Below are positions 47,982 through 56,450 of a stretch of DNA of 64,000 nt, piece after piece. Position numbers and translations under genes: made by a program. Source of the DNA: CAVSWT01 sp963777515 (GTDB lineage Bacteria; Bacteroidota; Ignavibacteria; Ignavibacteriales; Ignavibacteriaceae); assembly GCA_963777515.1 (NCBI GenBank), contig CAVZQU010000004.1, forward strand, positions 504,200 through 568,199, written 5' to 3'. Below the pieces are notes generated by a model, which did no database searches, was not told the origin of the DNA, and worked only from the letters and a program-made list of their open reading frames with translations. The stretch's first letter is position 1. Every line of letters begins with the position of its first letter.

Positions 47982-48277
47982 GCCTAACAGCTTTGCGGCT
48001 AAGGCGCTGCCCAGAACAACAATGCCGAATTAATTAGTAAATTTTATAATTAGAAAAATCTTTCATAGCAGAACAACGTTGAACCTACCTACAGGTAGGC
48101 AGGCAAGAAACTAAGCACGGAACGACAAACCCGAAAACCTTTAGGGGGTGAGATAAAAATATCAAGAGAAAAGTAATTTAAATAATTGAAAACTTTTTAA
48201 GATTTACTCATATTCTTATCTCACCCCCTGAAATTGCCAAGAGCGAAATCGCTGTCATCTTGAGCCGCGGGTTATAT
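47982..48277 (-). other. attC site 3 (type A, with two insertions)
   Basis: Cores are GCCTAAC (47982-47988) and GTTATAT (48271-48277). The arms are GCGGCTAAGGCGC and TTGAGCCGCGGG type. It is longer than the others (296 nt) because it holds a copy of the CCTACAGGTAGG repeat (48088-48099) and an 87-base element with 14-bp inverted ends. Confidence 0.85.
48143..48229. mobile_element. Small inverted-repeat element (MITE-like) inserted in attC3
   Basis: AGGGGGTGAGATAA (48143-48156) and its exact complement TTATCTCACCCCCT (48216-48229) flank about 59 AT-rich bases without coding. Sister attC sites read AAAACCCCAAAATTGCC at this place, so the 87-base unit interrupts the attC. No transposase is inside; it is non-autonomous or a stable hairpin. 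Confidence 0.6.
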
Positions 48278-48349
48278 TGCGTTTTATATTACTATTGAAT
48301 CTATCAGAATAATGATATAATTTTGACTTAACTTTTAAAGGAATGTAAG

Positions 48350-48622
48350 ATGCCAATAATTAAACCAATTTCTGATTTGAGAAATAAATCAAATGAAATA
48401 TCCAAACTTGCAAATAATTCTAATGAACCAATTTTTATTACGAAAAATGGAGAAGGTGATTTAGTTGTAATGTCCATGGCTCATTATTCAAAGCTTCAAT
48501 TAAAACTTGATTTGCTTAGCAAATTATCTGTTGCACAAAAACAAAAATCTGATGGCAATAAAGGTAAAACATTAAAACAAGTAATGACCAACATTAGAGA
48601 AACAATAAATGCCAACAGATAA
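48350..48622 (+). CDS. Phd/YefM-type antitoxin, cassette 10
   Basis: The 90-residue protein matches Phd/YefM antitoxins: an N-terminal DNA-binding half (IKPISDLRNKSNEISKLANN, EPIFITKNGEGDLVVMSMAHY) and a disordered charged tail that would bind the toxin. It starts with an AAAGGAATGTAAG region upstream of ATG 48350. It overlaps the next gene by 14 bases, the usual antitoxin-toxin arrangement. It faces opposite to the cassette orientation, so it must have its own promoter. Confidence 0.9.
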   Translation: MPIIKPISDLRNKSNEISKLANNSNEPIFITKNGEGDLVVMSMAHYSKLQLKLDLLSKLSVAQKQKSDGNKGKTLKQVMTNIRETINANR

Positions 48623-48917
48623 ATATCAAGTTCGACTTCTTAATATAGCAGAGGAAGACTTTACTGAAATTATATCTTTTATCGCTGCAGATAATCCAAC
48701 TGCAGCAGATGCAATGGCAAACAATATTGAAAAGAACTTAGAACTATTAACTGCCAATCCCAAACTCGGAAGAATCCCAAGGGAAGAAGAAATACGAAAT
48801 CTTGGTTACAGATATTTGATAGTTCAAAATTATCTTATTTTTTATACAATAGAAGAAAGAACAATTTTTATTCACAGAATTCTTCATGGTGCTCGAAACT
48901 ATAAATCTTTACTCTAA
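48609..48917 (+). CDS. RelE/ParE-family toxin, cassette 10
   Basis: The 102-residue protein is a RelE/ParE-type toxin (VRLLNIAEEDFTEIISFIA N-terminus, YRYLIVQNYLIFYTIEERTIFIHRILHGARNY C-terminal strand pair). Such toxins cleave mRNA at the ribosome or poison gyrase. It overlaps the upstream antitoxin gene. TA pairs stabilise cassette arrays by punishing loss; here the pair is antisense to the array. Confidence 0.9.
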   Translation: MPTDKYQVRLLNIAEEDFTEIISFIAADNPTAADAMANNIEKNLELLTANPKLGRIPREEEIRNLGYRYLIVQNYLIFYTIEERTIFIHRILHGARNYKSLL

Positions 48918-48940
48918 TTATTTACCATTCAAAAGCCATA

Positions 48941-49007
48941 TAAAATACGCTTCACCCGCGAGCAGGGCGCCAGCCCTGATAGTCGGATGTGAAAGCGATT
49001 GTTGGAC
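48941..49007 (-). other. attC site 4 (short, different type, R' core lost)
   Basis: On the minus strand GTCCAAC (from GTTGGAC 49001-49007) begins an arm CGCTTTCAC paired with GTGAAGCG (CGCTTCAC at 48948-48955), with an extra base, and a central AGGGC/GCCCT hairpin. This is a classic 60-70 nt attC, unlike its neighbours. The other core should be GTTRRRY after GCG but reads GTATTTT, so the site is mosaic exactly at the crossover position. Confidence 0.55.
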
Positions 49008-49121
49008 GTAACGTCGAATTGAATCCTCCTAAAAATGCACGACCAACATCACCCTATCGATTTCTACTATATCAAGAATTGCTGGACAACCTTGACCATA
49101 GGCATTCCGAACTACTGTGAA

Positions 49122-49889
49122 TCAATCCATCAAAAAGCTGTCGATTATTTTACTATATGTTTCAGGCTCTTCAAACATTGGGGCATGTCCAGAATATTCC
49201 ATTTCAATAAAAGTTGCGTTTGGTATCAATGTTGCGCACAGCTTGCCTTCAGAAGGAGGATTTAATCTATCATACTTGCCACTGATAACAAGAGTTTTAG
49301 CATTTATTCTTGACAGGTTATCTCTAAAATCAAAGTTACTTAATGCTTTATTTGCTGTCAAAAATTGCTCTGGCGTCAACTTTGTTTCCAAGACAGCGAT
49401 AAATTTCTCTAAGTTTTTCGGGTTATATGCAATATATTTTAGCATTGATAGAAACATTTCATGCTGATTCAATCCTTCAAATTCTTGAGGGCTTTCCTTT
49501 ATAATCCTCTGCATCGATGTTGTTAATCCATTGGATTTGGTCGACGTGAGAATTAACTTATCGATTCGGTCCGTCTGTGAAATTGCTACCCCTTGTCCAA
49601 TGTAGCTGCCCATAGAAACCCCATAAATAGTTGTGATTTCAATATTTAAATAGTCCATTAGCCCTACAATATCAGAGACATGATCATTCAAAGTATAATT
49701 AATGGGCTTATCGGAGAGTCCATGCCCTCTACAATCAAGAGCTATCACTCTAAAACGGCACGAAAGCCTTTCGATTTCTAAATCCAATTGTCTGAGATCG
49801 CCGCCTACACCATGAATAAGAATTATAGGATGCCCTTCGCCTTTGATCTCAACATTCAATTGTACTCCATTGATTTTTACTAATCCCAT
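49122..49889 (-). CDS. Alpha/beta hydrolase, cassette 9
   Basis: The 255-residue hydrolase has the oxyanion motif HGVGGDLR, GHGLSDKP, the nucleophile elbow GVSMGS and a late GHAPMFEEPE with the catalytic histidine. It probably cleaves an ester, lactone or similar bond. A strong GAGGAGATATATA ribosome binding site precedes the ATG. Base composition looks somewhat less AT-rich than its neighbours, and its attC is of another type, so it was probably acquired from a different host. Confidence 0.88.
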   Translation of the reverse strand: MGLVKINGVQLNVEIKGEGHPIILIHGVGGDLRQLDLEIERLSCRFRVIALDCRGHGLSDKPINYTLNDHVSDIVGLMDYLNIEITTIYGVSMGSYIGQGVAISQTDRIDKLILTSTKSNGLTTSMQRIIKESPQEFEGLNQHEMFLSMLKYIAYNPKNLEKFIAVLETKLTPEQFLTANKALSNFDFRDNLSRINAKTLVISGKYDRLNPPSEGKLCATLIPNATFIEMEYSGHAPMFEEPETYSKIIDSFLMD

Positions 49890-49902
49890 TATATATCTCC
49901 TC

Positions 49903-49909
49903 GGTTATA
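49903..49909 (-). other. Isolated attC core relic (R'' only)
   Basis: GTTATAT (ATATAAC on the minus strand) lies 14 bases after the stop of the 49923 gene, where the R'' of its attC should start. The rest of the attC is missing and the ribosome binding site of the alpha/beta hydrolase follows immediately. A recombination or deletion has fused the two cassettes. Confidence 0.5.
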
Positions 49910-49922
49910 TTGCTTCTTATAA

Positions 49923-50432
49923 TTAATTGCCACCTTTTGAGAATCCTATGATTTTAAAGGTTCCATAATCTGAGGCAATAAATGAATTATTTGTTAATGG
50001 ATTCATTATCAACGTATCTTTTTTTGAAATTATATTTGGTGCATCAAATCCAATAACCGGATACCAGCCGTTATCGGAAATTGTGGAGCGAATTTCCCAG
50101 CATGGATAAATTATTATTTCATCTTTTTTTAATGATATTTTAGAATTAATTGTTAGACCTTTTGACGTTCGGAAATTTTTATCTATTGTGTGAATATATC
50201 TTATTTCAAAACTGTCTTTATCATAAGCAATTGTGTATTCAACACTTTCTTTGTTAATTCTGATATAAGGTCTGAATTGGGATTGATTGGTAAGTATAAA
50301 ATTATTAGTGCTATCCGATAAGAGCTTCTTTTCAATTTTGTTCCCAATATCAAGTTTTATATCTGATTGACAAAAGCAAAAAGACGAAAAGAATATGAAA
50401 ATTATTCCAAGATTTTTTATAACATTTCCCAT
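49923..50432 (-). CDS. Exported protein of unknown function, cassette 8
   Basis: The frame is open from 50570, but its first 46 codons are attC sequence. The start is placed at ATG 50432, which opens a signal peptide (GNVIKNLGIIFIFFSSFCFCQ). The mature protein of about 150 residues has a beta-rich pattern and no recognised domain. Confidence 0.6.
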   Translation of the reverse strand: MGNVIKNLGIIFIFFSSFCFCQSDIKLDIGNKIEKKLLSDSTNNFILTNQSQFRPYIRINKESVEYTIAYDKDSFEIRYIHTIDKNFRTSKGLTINSKISLKKDEIIIYPCWEIRSTISDNGWYPVIGFDAPNIISKKDTLIMNPLTNNSFIASDYGTFKIIGFSKGGN

Positions 50433-50445
50433 GATATTTTTAGCA

Positions 50446-50626
50446 ATATAACGGCTTGCGGCTAAGGCGCAGAACAGCAAAGCCGGTTTTATTAAATAAC
50501 TTTTATCACTAAAAAAACTTTCATAGCACAAATACCTTGAACAAGAAACTAAGCACGGAATGACAAACATTAAAACCCCAAAATGCTAAGGGCGAAATCG
50601 CTGTCGCCTTGAGCCGCGGGTTAGGT
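50446..50626 (-). other. attC site 5 (type A)
   Basis: Cores are ATATAAC (50446-50452) and GTTAGGT (50620-50626, perfect). Arms TTGCGGCTAAGGCGCAG and GCTGTCGCCTTGAGCCGC pair, with extra bases in the right arm. The central part closely matches attC sites 8 and 9. Confidence 0.87.
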
Positions 50627-50628
50627 AG

Positions 50629-51615
50629 CTATTTAATATTGGTTATCCATTCCATTGCTTTCACTATAACTTTATCATTTTCTATTTTATCAATTTTATA
50701 TGGATTGTCTATTGATATATCAGGTTCAATAACATTCCCATATTCATTTTTATTTCTATCCACAAATATTGAAGTTGTTAAAATTAGACAAGCATCGTTA
50801 CTCAATTTAAATATGTCATTTCCAGTTGATAAACCTCGTGTAGGTTCCCCATAAAATTTAGTGTTCTTTCTTCCTTTAAATGATACAACAACTGCTTCTC
50901 CGGAACTTGCAGTAAAACTGCCTATTAAAACAGCAACTTTAGATTCTGAAATTAATAAATCTTTTGGTTCTCCTATAATTGAACATTCTAAACTATCGTC
51001 TAAAAATGACGAACCATTCTTACAATTCCATTTTGTGTATATTCTATCTGAATTAATGAAATACCCTACAACTTCATCACCTAATAAAGGACTAAGACCG
51101 GCTAACATTGGCCACATATTACCACCTTTGTTTTCTCTTAAATCAAGAATCCAGCCTTTAACATTTTTCATTGAGTAGGATTTTATGTAATTGTATAAAC
51201 GAGTTGCATATTCTTTTGTTATAGATTCATTACCCATAATACTTGGTATTTGAATATAAGCTATATTATGTTTTAAAAGTCTTGAAAATGGATAATTAGT
51301 TTTGAATTTATTTATCATTTCAGAATAATTCTCAACAAAAAAACTGTGATTGTCTCCTAATTTTTTAATTGCATATCTTATTATTGGATAAGTTGAATCT
51401 ATGGAGCTTATATTTTTTGCCTTATTTAAAACATCTTTTCTGAATTCATCCCAGTTAATCTTAGTCTTGTTAATTGAATTGACTTCCATTATATCTAAAA
51501 CTTCATTTAAATAGTTTTCTACCTCAACAGAAATATTATTAGATGTGGTTGAATTGCATCCTTGAATGAAAAAACTAAGTATTAACAAGGTGATATTAAA
51601 TAACCTAATTAACAT
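50629..51615 (-). CDS. S41 family peptidase lipoprotein, cassette 7
   Basis: The 328-residue protein has a lipobox (FFIQGC, cysteine near residue 20) and the C-terminal-processing-peptidase fold. Recognisable parts are WILDLRENKGGNMWPMLAGLSPL with the conserved oxyanion region, VAVLIGSFTASSGEAVVVSFKG with the catalytic serine in ASSGE, and GEPTRGLSTGN. S41 peptidases cut proteins at the C-terminus in the periplasm or on the surface. No PDZ domain is obvious. It ends 3 bases after the attC5 core. Confidence 0.88.
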   Translation of the reverse strand: MLIRLFNITLLILSFFIQGCNSTTSNNISVEVENYLNEVLDIMEVNSINKTKINWDEFRKDVLNKAKNISSIDSTYPIIRYAIKKLGDNHSFFVENYSEMINKFKTNYPFSRLLKHNIAYIQIPSIMGNESITKEYATRLYNYIKSYSMKNVKGWILDLRENKGGNMWPMLAGLSPLLGDEVVGYFINSDRIYTKWNCKNGSSFLDDSLECSIIGEPKDLLISESKVAVLIGSFTASSGEAVVVSFKGRKNTKFYGEPTRGLSTGNDIFKLSNDACLILTTSIFVDRNKNEYGNVIEPDISIDNPYKIDKIENDKVIVKAMEWITNIK

Positions 51616-51638
51616 ATTTCCCTTAATCTTGTATAGCT

Positions 51639-51826
51639 ACCTAACGGCTTTGCGGCTAAGGCGCAGCCCAGAACAGCAATGCCGAATAGTTGCAACGACT
51701 TTTTATTAATTAAAATATTTTTAGAACAAACTATCTTAAAGAGCAACTATACTTTGCAAACACAATATTATAATTACACAAATGCCGCTTTGAAAAACGC
51801 TGTCCGTGTTGAGCGGCTGGTTATGC
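51639..51826 (-). other. attC site 6 (mosaic)
   Basis: Cores are ACCTAAC (51639-51645) and GTTATGC (51820-51826). The left arm is type A (TTGCGGCTAAGGCGCAGCC), but the right arm (TGTCCGTGTTGAGCGGCTGG) is different and pairs poorly with it, so the site looks like a hybrid of two attC sites. Confidence 0.6.
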
Positions 51827-51866
51827 AGCCAGTAATATTCTTTAATTTTATTATTTAATATTTCAG

Positions 51867-52656
51867 TTATTTGTTCGGACTAAATGTAATTAAAAATCTA
51901 TTTTGAAGATCATCACGTACACCAATAATCTTCCAGAAAGGATCATACCAACCATCATTGCGACCACCCCAACCCATATTCAAATGAACTAAAAATCTGA
52001 TCATTACTTTCAGTATAACCGTCAAGAACTGCAGCATGCCCAAAATCATCACCATTGTCAAAGTAGAGCATTAAAGGACGTTGAGCATCGATTTCATCCT
52101 TAATAAGTACCCGAATCTTATCATGTTCATTTAAATAACTTTGCTTTTTGTATTCGTAAAAACCAACCGAACAATTTAAATGCCTTTCAATTCTTGACAT
52201 CATTGTTTCGTGTTCTAGATAACCAGAGGAGCCAAAATCCGTATAAATTAAAGCAGCAATATAATATATATACTTCGCAACTTGTTCTTTAGATTCCGCA
52301 GTGGTCTGTCCATTAATTGATTTGCTAAACTGTTCATGATGAAATGTATAATCATCAAGATTTTCGGAAATTTGATCTCCTATGGACGTAGTATATTCGA
52401 TTTTACCTAAAGGTTTGAGCCGGTGGTAATGAGCAATTTGCGCTATGGCAGTCGCCCAACATCCAGTGTCATCATCGTATTTAACAAATGCAGCATAATC
52501 ACCTATCTGGTCCCAGGTTGTCTCTATAAGATAGGGATGATCACCTTTGATATCCACAAGATTTGGACTTAGCAGGAACCTTGATACTACTTCGAAAATA
52601 AGTATTATAGCAACTATTATAATAATTGCGTAAAGATATTTCCTTTTTAATATCAA
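51867..52656 (-). pseudogene. C10/C39-like cysteine protease, one-base frameshift, cassette 6
   Basis: The frame from TTG 52656 encodes an N-terminal membrane anchor (about residues 7-27) and a papain-like core: the nucleophile region TGCWATAIAQIAHYHRL and the histidine region FGHAAVLDGYTESNDQ, as in streptopain (C10) peptidases. The frame then stops, but the expected end HLNMGWGGRNDGWYDPF continues in another frame to 51867. Removing one base from the A5 run 51991-51995 (plus strand) joins them. The cassette is otherwise intact. Confidence 0.75.
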
Positions 52657-52675
52657 CTATAGATTCCAAGTTCTA

Positions 52676-52846
52676 TTACTTTTGAAAAAATATATAACAA
52701 TTTAGAGATTGTTTTACTTTATAATTACATTTGTTACTGAAATAGTCCCAATCATTGTACAAAATCGAAATATAAATTTTGTATAGCGCAACGAATAGGA
52801 TTGAAATTGTAACCCAAATGAATATTTTTCTTAATTCTTTTTTCAT
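52676..52846 (-). CDS. Small membrane protein, cassette 6
   Basis: A 56-residue protein starting at ATG 52846 (the frame to 52891 is attC sequence), with one hydrophobic helix (about residues 7-24) and a polar tail NYKVKQSLNC. It precedes the protease gene by 20 bases in the same cassette. It may be a small partner or a spurious frame; the membrane helix is the only support. Confidence 0.4.
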   Translation of the reverse strand: MKKELRKIFIWVTISILFVALYKIYISILYNDWDYFSNKCNYKVKQSLNCYIFFQK

Positions 52847-52853
52847 ATTAACC

Positions 52854-53073
52854 ATATAACGGCGTTGCAAATAACCCGCCGCCCAAAACAACAGCGCCGG
52901 TTGACCACAACTGCCGAGAATTTGTAGCCACGTTTAACTTTCAGAAAAAACGTGGCGATATTAACTTTTTTTATTTATTACAATGTTAAAAGCTTACTTC
53001 CCTTTTAGCACTTCACTTCAGAAAATCAATTCGGCCGCTTCTTCTCGCGGTCGGGTTGATTTGCTGGTTAGGT
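52854..53073 (-). other. attC site 7 (type B)
   Basis: Cores are ATATAAC (52854-52860) and GTTAGGT (53067-53073, perfect). GCAAATAACCCGCCGC pairs with GCGGTCGGGTTGATTTGC, with T and G as extra bases in the right arm. Confidence 0.88.
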
Positions 53074-53079
53074 GTTTAT

Positions 53080-53463
53080 CTATTCTTTATAAAATAGTTC
53101 TACTGTAAATTCAGTATATTCTCGTTGTGTTATCCCTTTTGCATATTCTATATTTTGGGGTTGATTATATTTTTTCAAATATGCTTGATCTATTAACTTA
53201 TTTATTTCAAAATTATTATTTCGCTTTGCTTCAATTTTTATAACTTTATCTGAATATTTTACTTCTCCTTTTCCCTCTTCTAATAAGATACTGAACCAAC
53301 CATTCTTGCTTTTTTCCCAAGTTCTTGCAAATATTCTTCCATTTACATTCACCATCCAAATTTTCAAAAATTTATCTCTTTGGGTTCCTCCTTTAATTTT
53401 AACTAAAGTATTCTTTTCTAAATATTCATAAAACTCATCTGGGAATTTATTTTTAATTGTCAT
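53080..53463 (-). CDS. DUF2255 family protein, cassette 5
   Basis: The 127-residue protein resembles the DUF2255 family: VKIKGGTQRDKFLKIWMVNVNGRIFART near the N-terminus, and IDQAYLKKYNQPQNIEYAKGITQREYTEFTVELF at the C-terminus. It is probably a small cytoplasmic beta-barrel-like protein of unknown function. It is the only gene of its cassette. Confidence 0.75.
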   Translation of the reverse strand: MTIKNKFPDEFYEYLEKNTLVKIKGGTQRDKFLKIWMVNVNGRIFARTWEKSKNGWFSILLEEGKGEVKYSDKVIKIEAKRNNNFEINKLIDQAYLKKYNQPQNIEYAKGITQREYTEFTVELFYKE

Positions 53464-53485
53464 CTACATATCCTTTTAGTTAAAC

Positions 53486-53691
53486 ACCTAACGGCTTTGC
53501 GGCTAAGGCGCAGCCCAGTTTACCTACCGTAGGTAGGAACAGCAAAGCCGATTTTATTAAATACCTTTTATAATTAAAAAAAACTTTCAAACACGAACAA
53601 CGTTACACAAGAAACTAACACGGAATACAAACACAAAAACCCCAAAATTGCCAAGAGCGAAATCGCTGTCGCCTTGAGCCGCGGGTTATAC
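53486..53691 (-). other. attC site 8 (type A)
   Basis: Cores are ACCTAAC (53486-53492) and GTTATAC (53685-53691). GCGGCTAAGGCGCAGC pairs with GCTGTCGCCTTGAGCCGC. A CCTACCGTAGGTAGG repeat is inserted at 53523-53537, at a different place from the copies in sites 2 and 3. Confidence 0.88.
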
Positions 53692-53701
53692 TGCTTTTTG
53701 T

Positions 53702-53989
53702 TTATCTATTTAACCAGTAATTTGGTCTTCTATGCTGATGAGCGATTGCAAGTATTTCAATATAATCTTTATGAATGGTGTAAATTATGTTATAAGGGAA
53801 AACATTTGCTACGGCTTTTCTTGTATGCTTTGTGTATTGGGATAAACTCTCAGGATAATTCTTGATTATTGTTATTACTTTATCAATCTCTTGAATAAAT
53901 TTATTACCTAATCCTTCGCTTTGCAAATTATAGAAATCTATCGCTTCTTGATATTCTATGTATGCTGGTTCATAAAATTCTACTCTCAT
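53702..53989 (-). CDS. ParE/RelE-family toxin, cassette 4
   Basis: The 95-residue protein has the ParE layout (YEPAYIEYQEAIDFYNLQSEGLGNKFIQEI, then VFPYNIIYTIHKDYIEILAIAHQHRRPNYW). Such toxins poison gyrase or act on RNA. It overlaps its upstream antitoxin gene by 4 bases. Unlike cassette 10, the pair is in the same orientation as the array. Confidence 0.9.
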   Translation of the reverse strand: MRVEFYEPAYIEYQEAIDFYNLQSEGLGNKFIQEIDKVITIIKNYPESLSQYTKHTRKAVANVFPYNIIYTIHKDYIEILAIAHQHRRPNYWLNR

Positions 53990-54192
53990 TTACTTTTTAG
54001 AATTTCTTCATAAGGTATGCTTTTATGCTTTCCACTTATAAATGCCTCATACCTTTTTTCCACTTCTTCTTTCCAATCTTCTTCAATCTCTTTATTTGGT
54101 TCGCTTAAACTTTGAGAAAGTGCTTCTATTATAAAAAGCCTTTCTGCTGGGCTTAAGCTAAGTGCATCTCGGATAATATTTTTTGAATCCAT
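53986..54192 (-). CDS. Addiction module antitoxin (TIGR02574-like), cassette 4
   Basis: The 68-residue protein matches the putative addiction-module component family paired with ParE toxins: ALSLSPAERLFIIEALSQSL, then EEDWKEEVEKRYEAFISGKHKSIPYEEIL. It would bind and neutralise the downstream toxin. The gene overlaps the toxin gene by 4 bases. Confidence 0.88.
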   Translation of the reverse strand: MDSKNIIRDALSLSPAERLFIIEALSQSLSEPNKEIEEDWKEEVEKRYEAFISGKHKSIPYEEILKSK

Positions 54193-54293
54193 TAATAATC
54201 TCCAAAGTTTTTTCTTTAATAATAGACAAGCAAAAATAGAAATTCAAGTAAGTAAATCATATTATCTATTTAACACTTATTTTTTCCTTAGCA

Positions 54294-54482
54294 GTATAAC
54301 GGCTTTGCGGCTAAGGCGCAGCCCAGAACAGCAAAGCCGATTTAATTAGTAAATTTTATAATTAAAAAAATATTTCACAACACGAACAACGTTGAACAAG
54401 AAACTAAACACGGAATGACAAACCCGAAAACCCCAAAATTGCCAAGAGCGAAATCGCTGTCGCCTTGAGCCGCGGGTTATAC
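54294..54482 (-). other. attC site 9 (type A)
   Basis: Cores are GTATAAC (54294-54300) and GTTATAC (54476-54482). Arms GCGGCTAAGGCGCAGC and GCTGTCGCCTTGAGCCGC pair. It is the cleanest type A site of the array, without extra repeats. Confidence 0.9.
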
Positions 54483-54490
54483 CCATTTTG

Positions 54491-55036
54491 TTAATTATTA
54501 TAACCTAAATAAAATCCAATTCCAATAAAGGAGGAATTTTTAATTAATGATGTTGAGCCTTTCAATAAAAATCCTAAAGTGGTTCCGTATTTTATTTCAA
54601 ATCCGGTTCTGAATAAATATCTACTTTGTATATAACTTGGTTCATTTGATGTATAATATGTCATCCCTAATAGAGCGCTTATTGATAAATCATCTGGCTT
54701 AGTACTCAACCTTGCAAGTAAATTATAATTGGTAAATGGAGAACCATAGTATTTATCTACAAAGTTAATTAGAGCGTAATGTTCGATTCCAATTCTTGTT
54801 CCTATGCATGTATTATTATTTTTAGAATGAAAAATATCAAAATCAATTTCTCCGCCGATTTGATTCATAATAATAATTGAAGTTGCATCGATTTGAATGC
54901 TATGCAAACTTGGAAGTAATACAAATGATTTATTTTGAAGTCTAATAGAATCATCTTGTGAATAAATGATGGGGGAGAAAATTAAACAAATCAATAATAT
55001 CTCCAAAACCCTTTTATGTTTGTTTCTCAAATTCAT
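54491..55036 (-). CDS. Exported outer-membrane-like protein, cassette 3
   Basis: The 181-residue protein has a signal peptide (about residues 1-26, ending IYSQ) and a beta-strand-rich mature part (IGGEIDFDIFHS, LLARLSTKPDDLSISALLGMTYYTS, FIGIGFYLGYNN end). It resembles the other small barrel-like proteins of the array without clear sequence identity. Function unknown. Confidence 0.65.
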   Translation of the reverse strand: MNLRNKHKRVLEILLICLIFSPIIYSQDDSIRLQNKSFVLLPSLHSIQIDATSIIIMNQIGGEIDFDIFHSKNNNTCIGTRIGIEHYALINFVDKYYGSPFTNYNLLARLSTKPDDLSISALLGMTYYTSNEPSYIQSRYLFRTGFEIKYGTTLGFLLKGSTSLIKNSSFIGIGFYLGYNN

Positions 55037-55061
55037 AATATCTACCTTTTAAATTTAATGG

Positions 55062-55258
55062 GTATAACGGCGTTGCAAATAACCCGCCGACCAAAACTAC
55101 ATTGCCGCAAGATTACAACTGCCGAGAATTTGTAGCCACGTTTAACTTTCAGAAAAAACGTGGCGTTACTAATTATTTATTTTGTACAATGTTAAAAGCC
55201 AACTGCCTTTTTGCACTTCACTTCAGAAAATCAATTCGGCTGCGTTGAAAACGCGGTC
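55062..55258 (-). other. attC site 10, left arm (type B)
   Basis: Core GTATAAC (55062-55068) with the arm CGTTGCAAATAACCCGCCG begins a type B attC. The right arm breaks off after GCGGTC (55258), where an insertion sequence starts. It resumes with GGGTTGAAGCGC at 56692. Confidence 0.75.
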
Positions 55259-55325
55259 AGATGTTATGTTTAAAAAGTCTCTTTAATTGATTTCATTTGG
55301 TTACCATTTCAAAGGAGACATAACA

Positions 55326-56393
55326 ATGAACATCTTAACATTTACCAATTTGCACTTTTTCATCGGTATTGACACTCATCTGAAAAATTGGAGAGTAACA
55401 ATACGTAACTGCCGGTATTGAACTTAAAACATTTTCAATGAACCCTTCCCCGGTGAACTATATAATTATCTTAACAAAACATTATCCCGGAGGCACTTAC
55501 TATATAGTTTATGAAGCCGGTTTCTGCGGCTTCTGGCCTCAAAGAAAATTCACAGAGCTTGGTATTAACTGTATTGTTGTTAATCCTGCAGATGTTCCTT
55601 CTTCCAATAAAGAAAAAGTTGTTAAAACAGATCCATCAGATTCACGCAAACTTGCACGTGAACTTGAGAATCGATTCCTTAAGGCCAATCTATGTCCCGG
55701 ATTTAAACTCTGAACAGCTTCGCTCTTTATGCGTCTGCGCTTCCGGCTTACCCAGCAGCAAACCAGGATTAAGAACAGAATTAAAATGCTTCTTTATAAT
55801 TACGGAATCATTATTCCCAAAGAACATCTTACCAATTCCCGCTGGTCGGGTTACTTTATTCACTGGCTTAAGTCTGTTAAGCTTTCCTCTTCTGCCGGGC
55901 AGTTTACCCTTGATAATCTTCTTATGCAGCTTGAACAAACAAGAGAACATCTTAAAAATGTTCTCAAACAATTAAGAGAAGAATCGAAAAATGAGAATAT
56001 ATGCTTCTATTATTTCATCCCTCTGCTCTGTTCCCGGTGTTGCCTTTATTACTGCTATGAGTCTTTACACTGAAATAATTGACATCAGACGTTTCAAAAA
56101 ATTTGATGAAGCTCTGCAGCTTTGTTGGCCTTGTTCCTTCCGTTTATTCTTCCGGTGAAACCGAATACACAAGAGGAATTTACTTTCCGTCACAACAAAT
56201 TCCTTCGTCCTATTCTGATTGAAGCTGCATGGACTGCCGTAAGAAAAGATCCGGCTCTTACTTTAAGATTTAATGAACTGATTAAACAGATGCCAAAACA
56301 AAAAGCTATTATTCGTATTGCAAAGAAACTATTAAGAAGAATAAGACACGTTTGGTTAACCAGGATAATTACGTTAAAGCTTTAGTTGCTTAA
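55326..56393 (+). pseudogene. IS110-family transposase, multiply frameshifted
   Basis: In-frame pieces match IS110 transposases: the DEDD domain start FIGIDTHLKNW with its aspartate, VVNPADVPSSN and KTDPSDSRKLAREL with further acidic residues, a coiled middle part (RLTQQQTRIKNRIKMLL), and the transposase_20 domain PGVAFITAMS, GLVPSVYSSGE with the catalytic-serine context. At least four frameshifts lie between them (for example near 55410, 55690, 56010 and 56120). The reconstructed length is about 340 residues. Confidence 0.8.
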
Positions 56394-56450
56394 AACTCAT
56401 TATAATTAATTCAAAGAACAATAGCTGAAAGAATTCTTTTAAGATTCAAT

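Noticed and set aside
50432..50570. N-terminal extension of the 49923 gene (also 46123-46171 and 52846-52891 of neighbouring genes)
   Set aside because: The extra codons are translated attC sequence; a signal peptide or a start codon begins downstream.
55511..55975. Alternative frames within the insertion sequence as genes
   Set aside because: They are parts of the shifted transposase or shadows of it.
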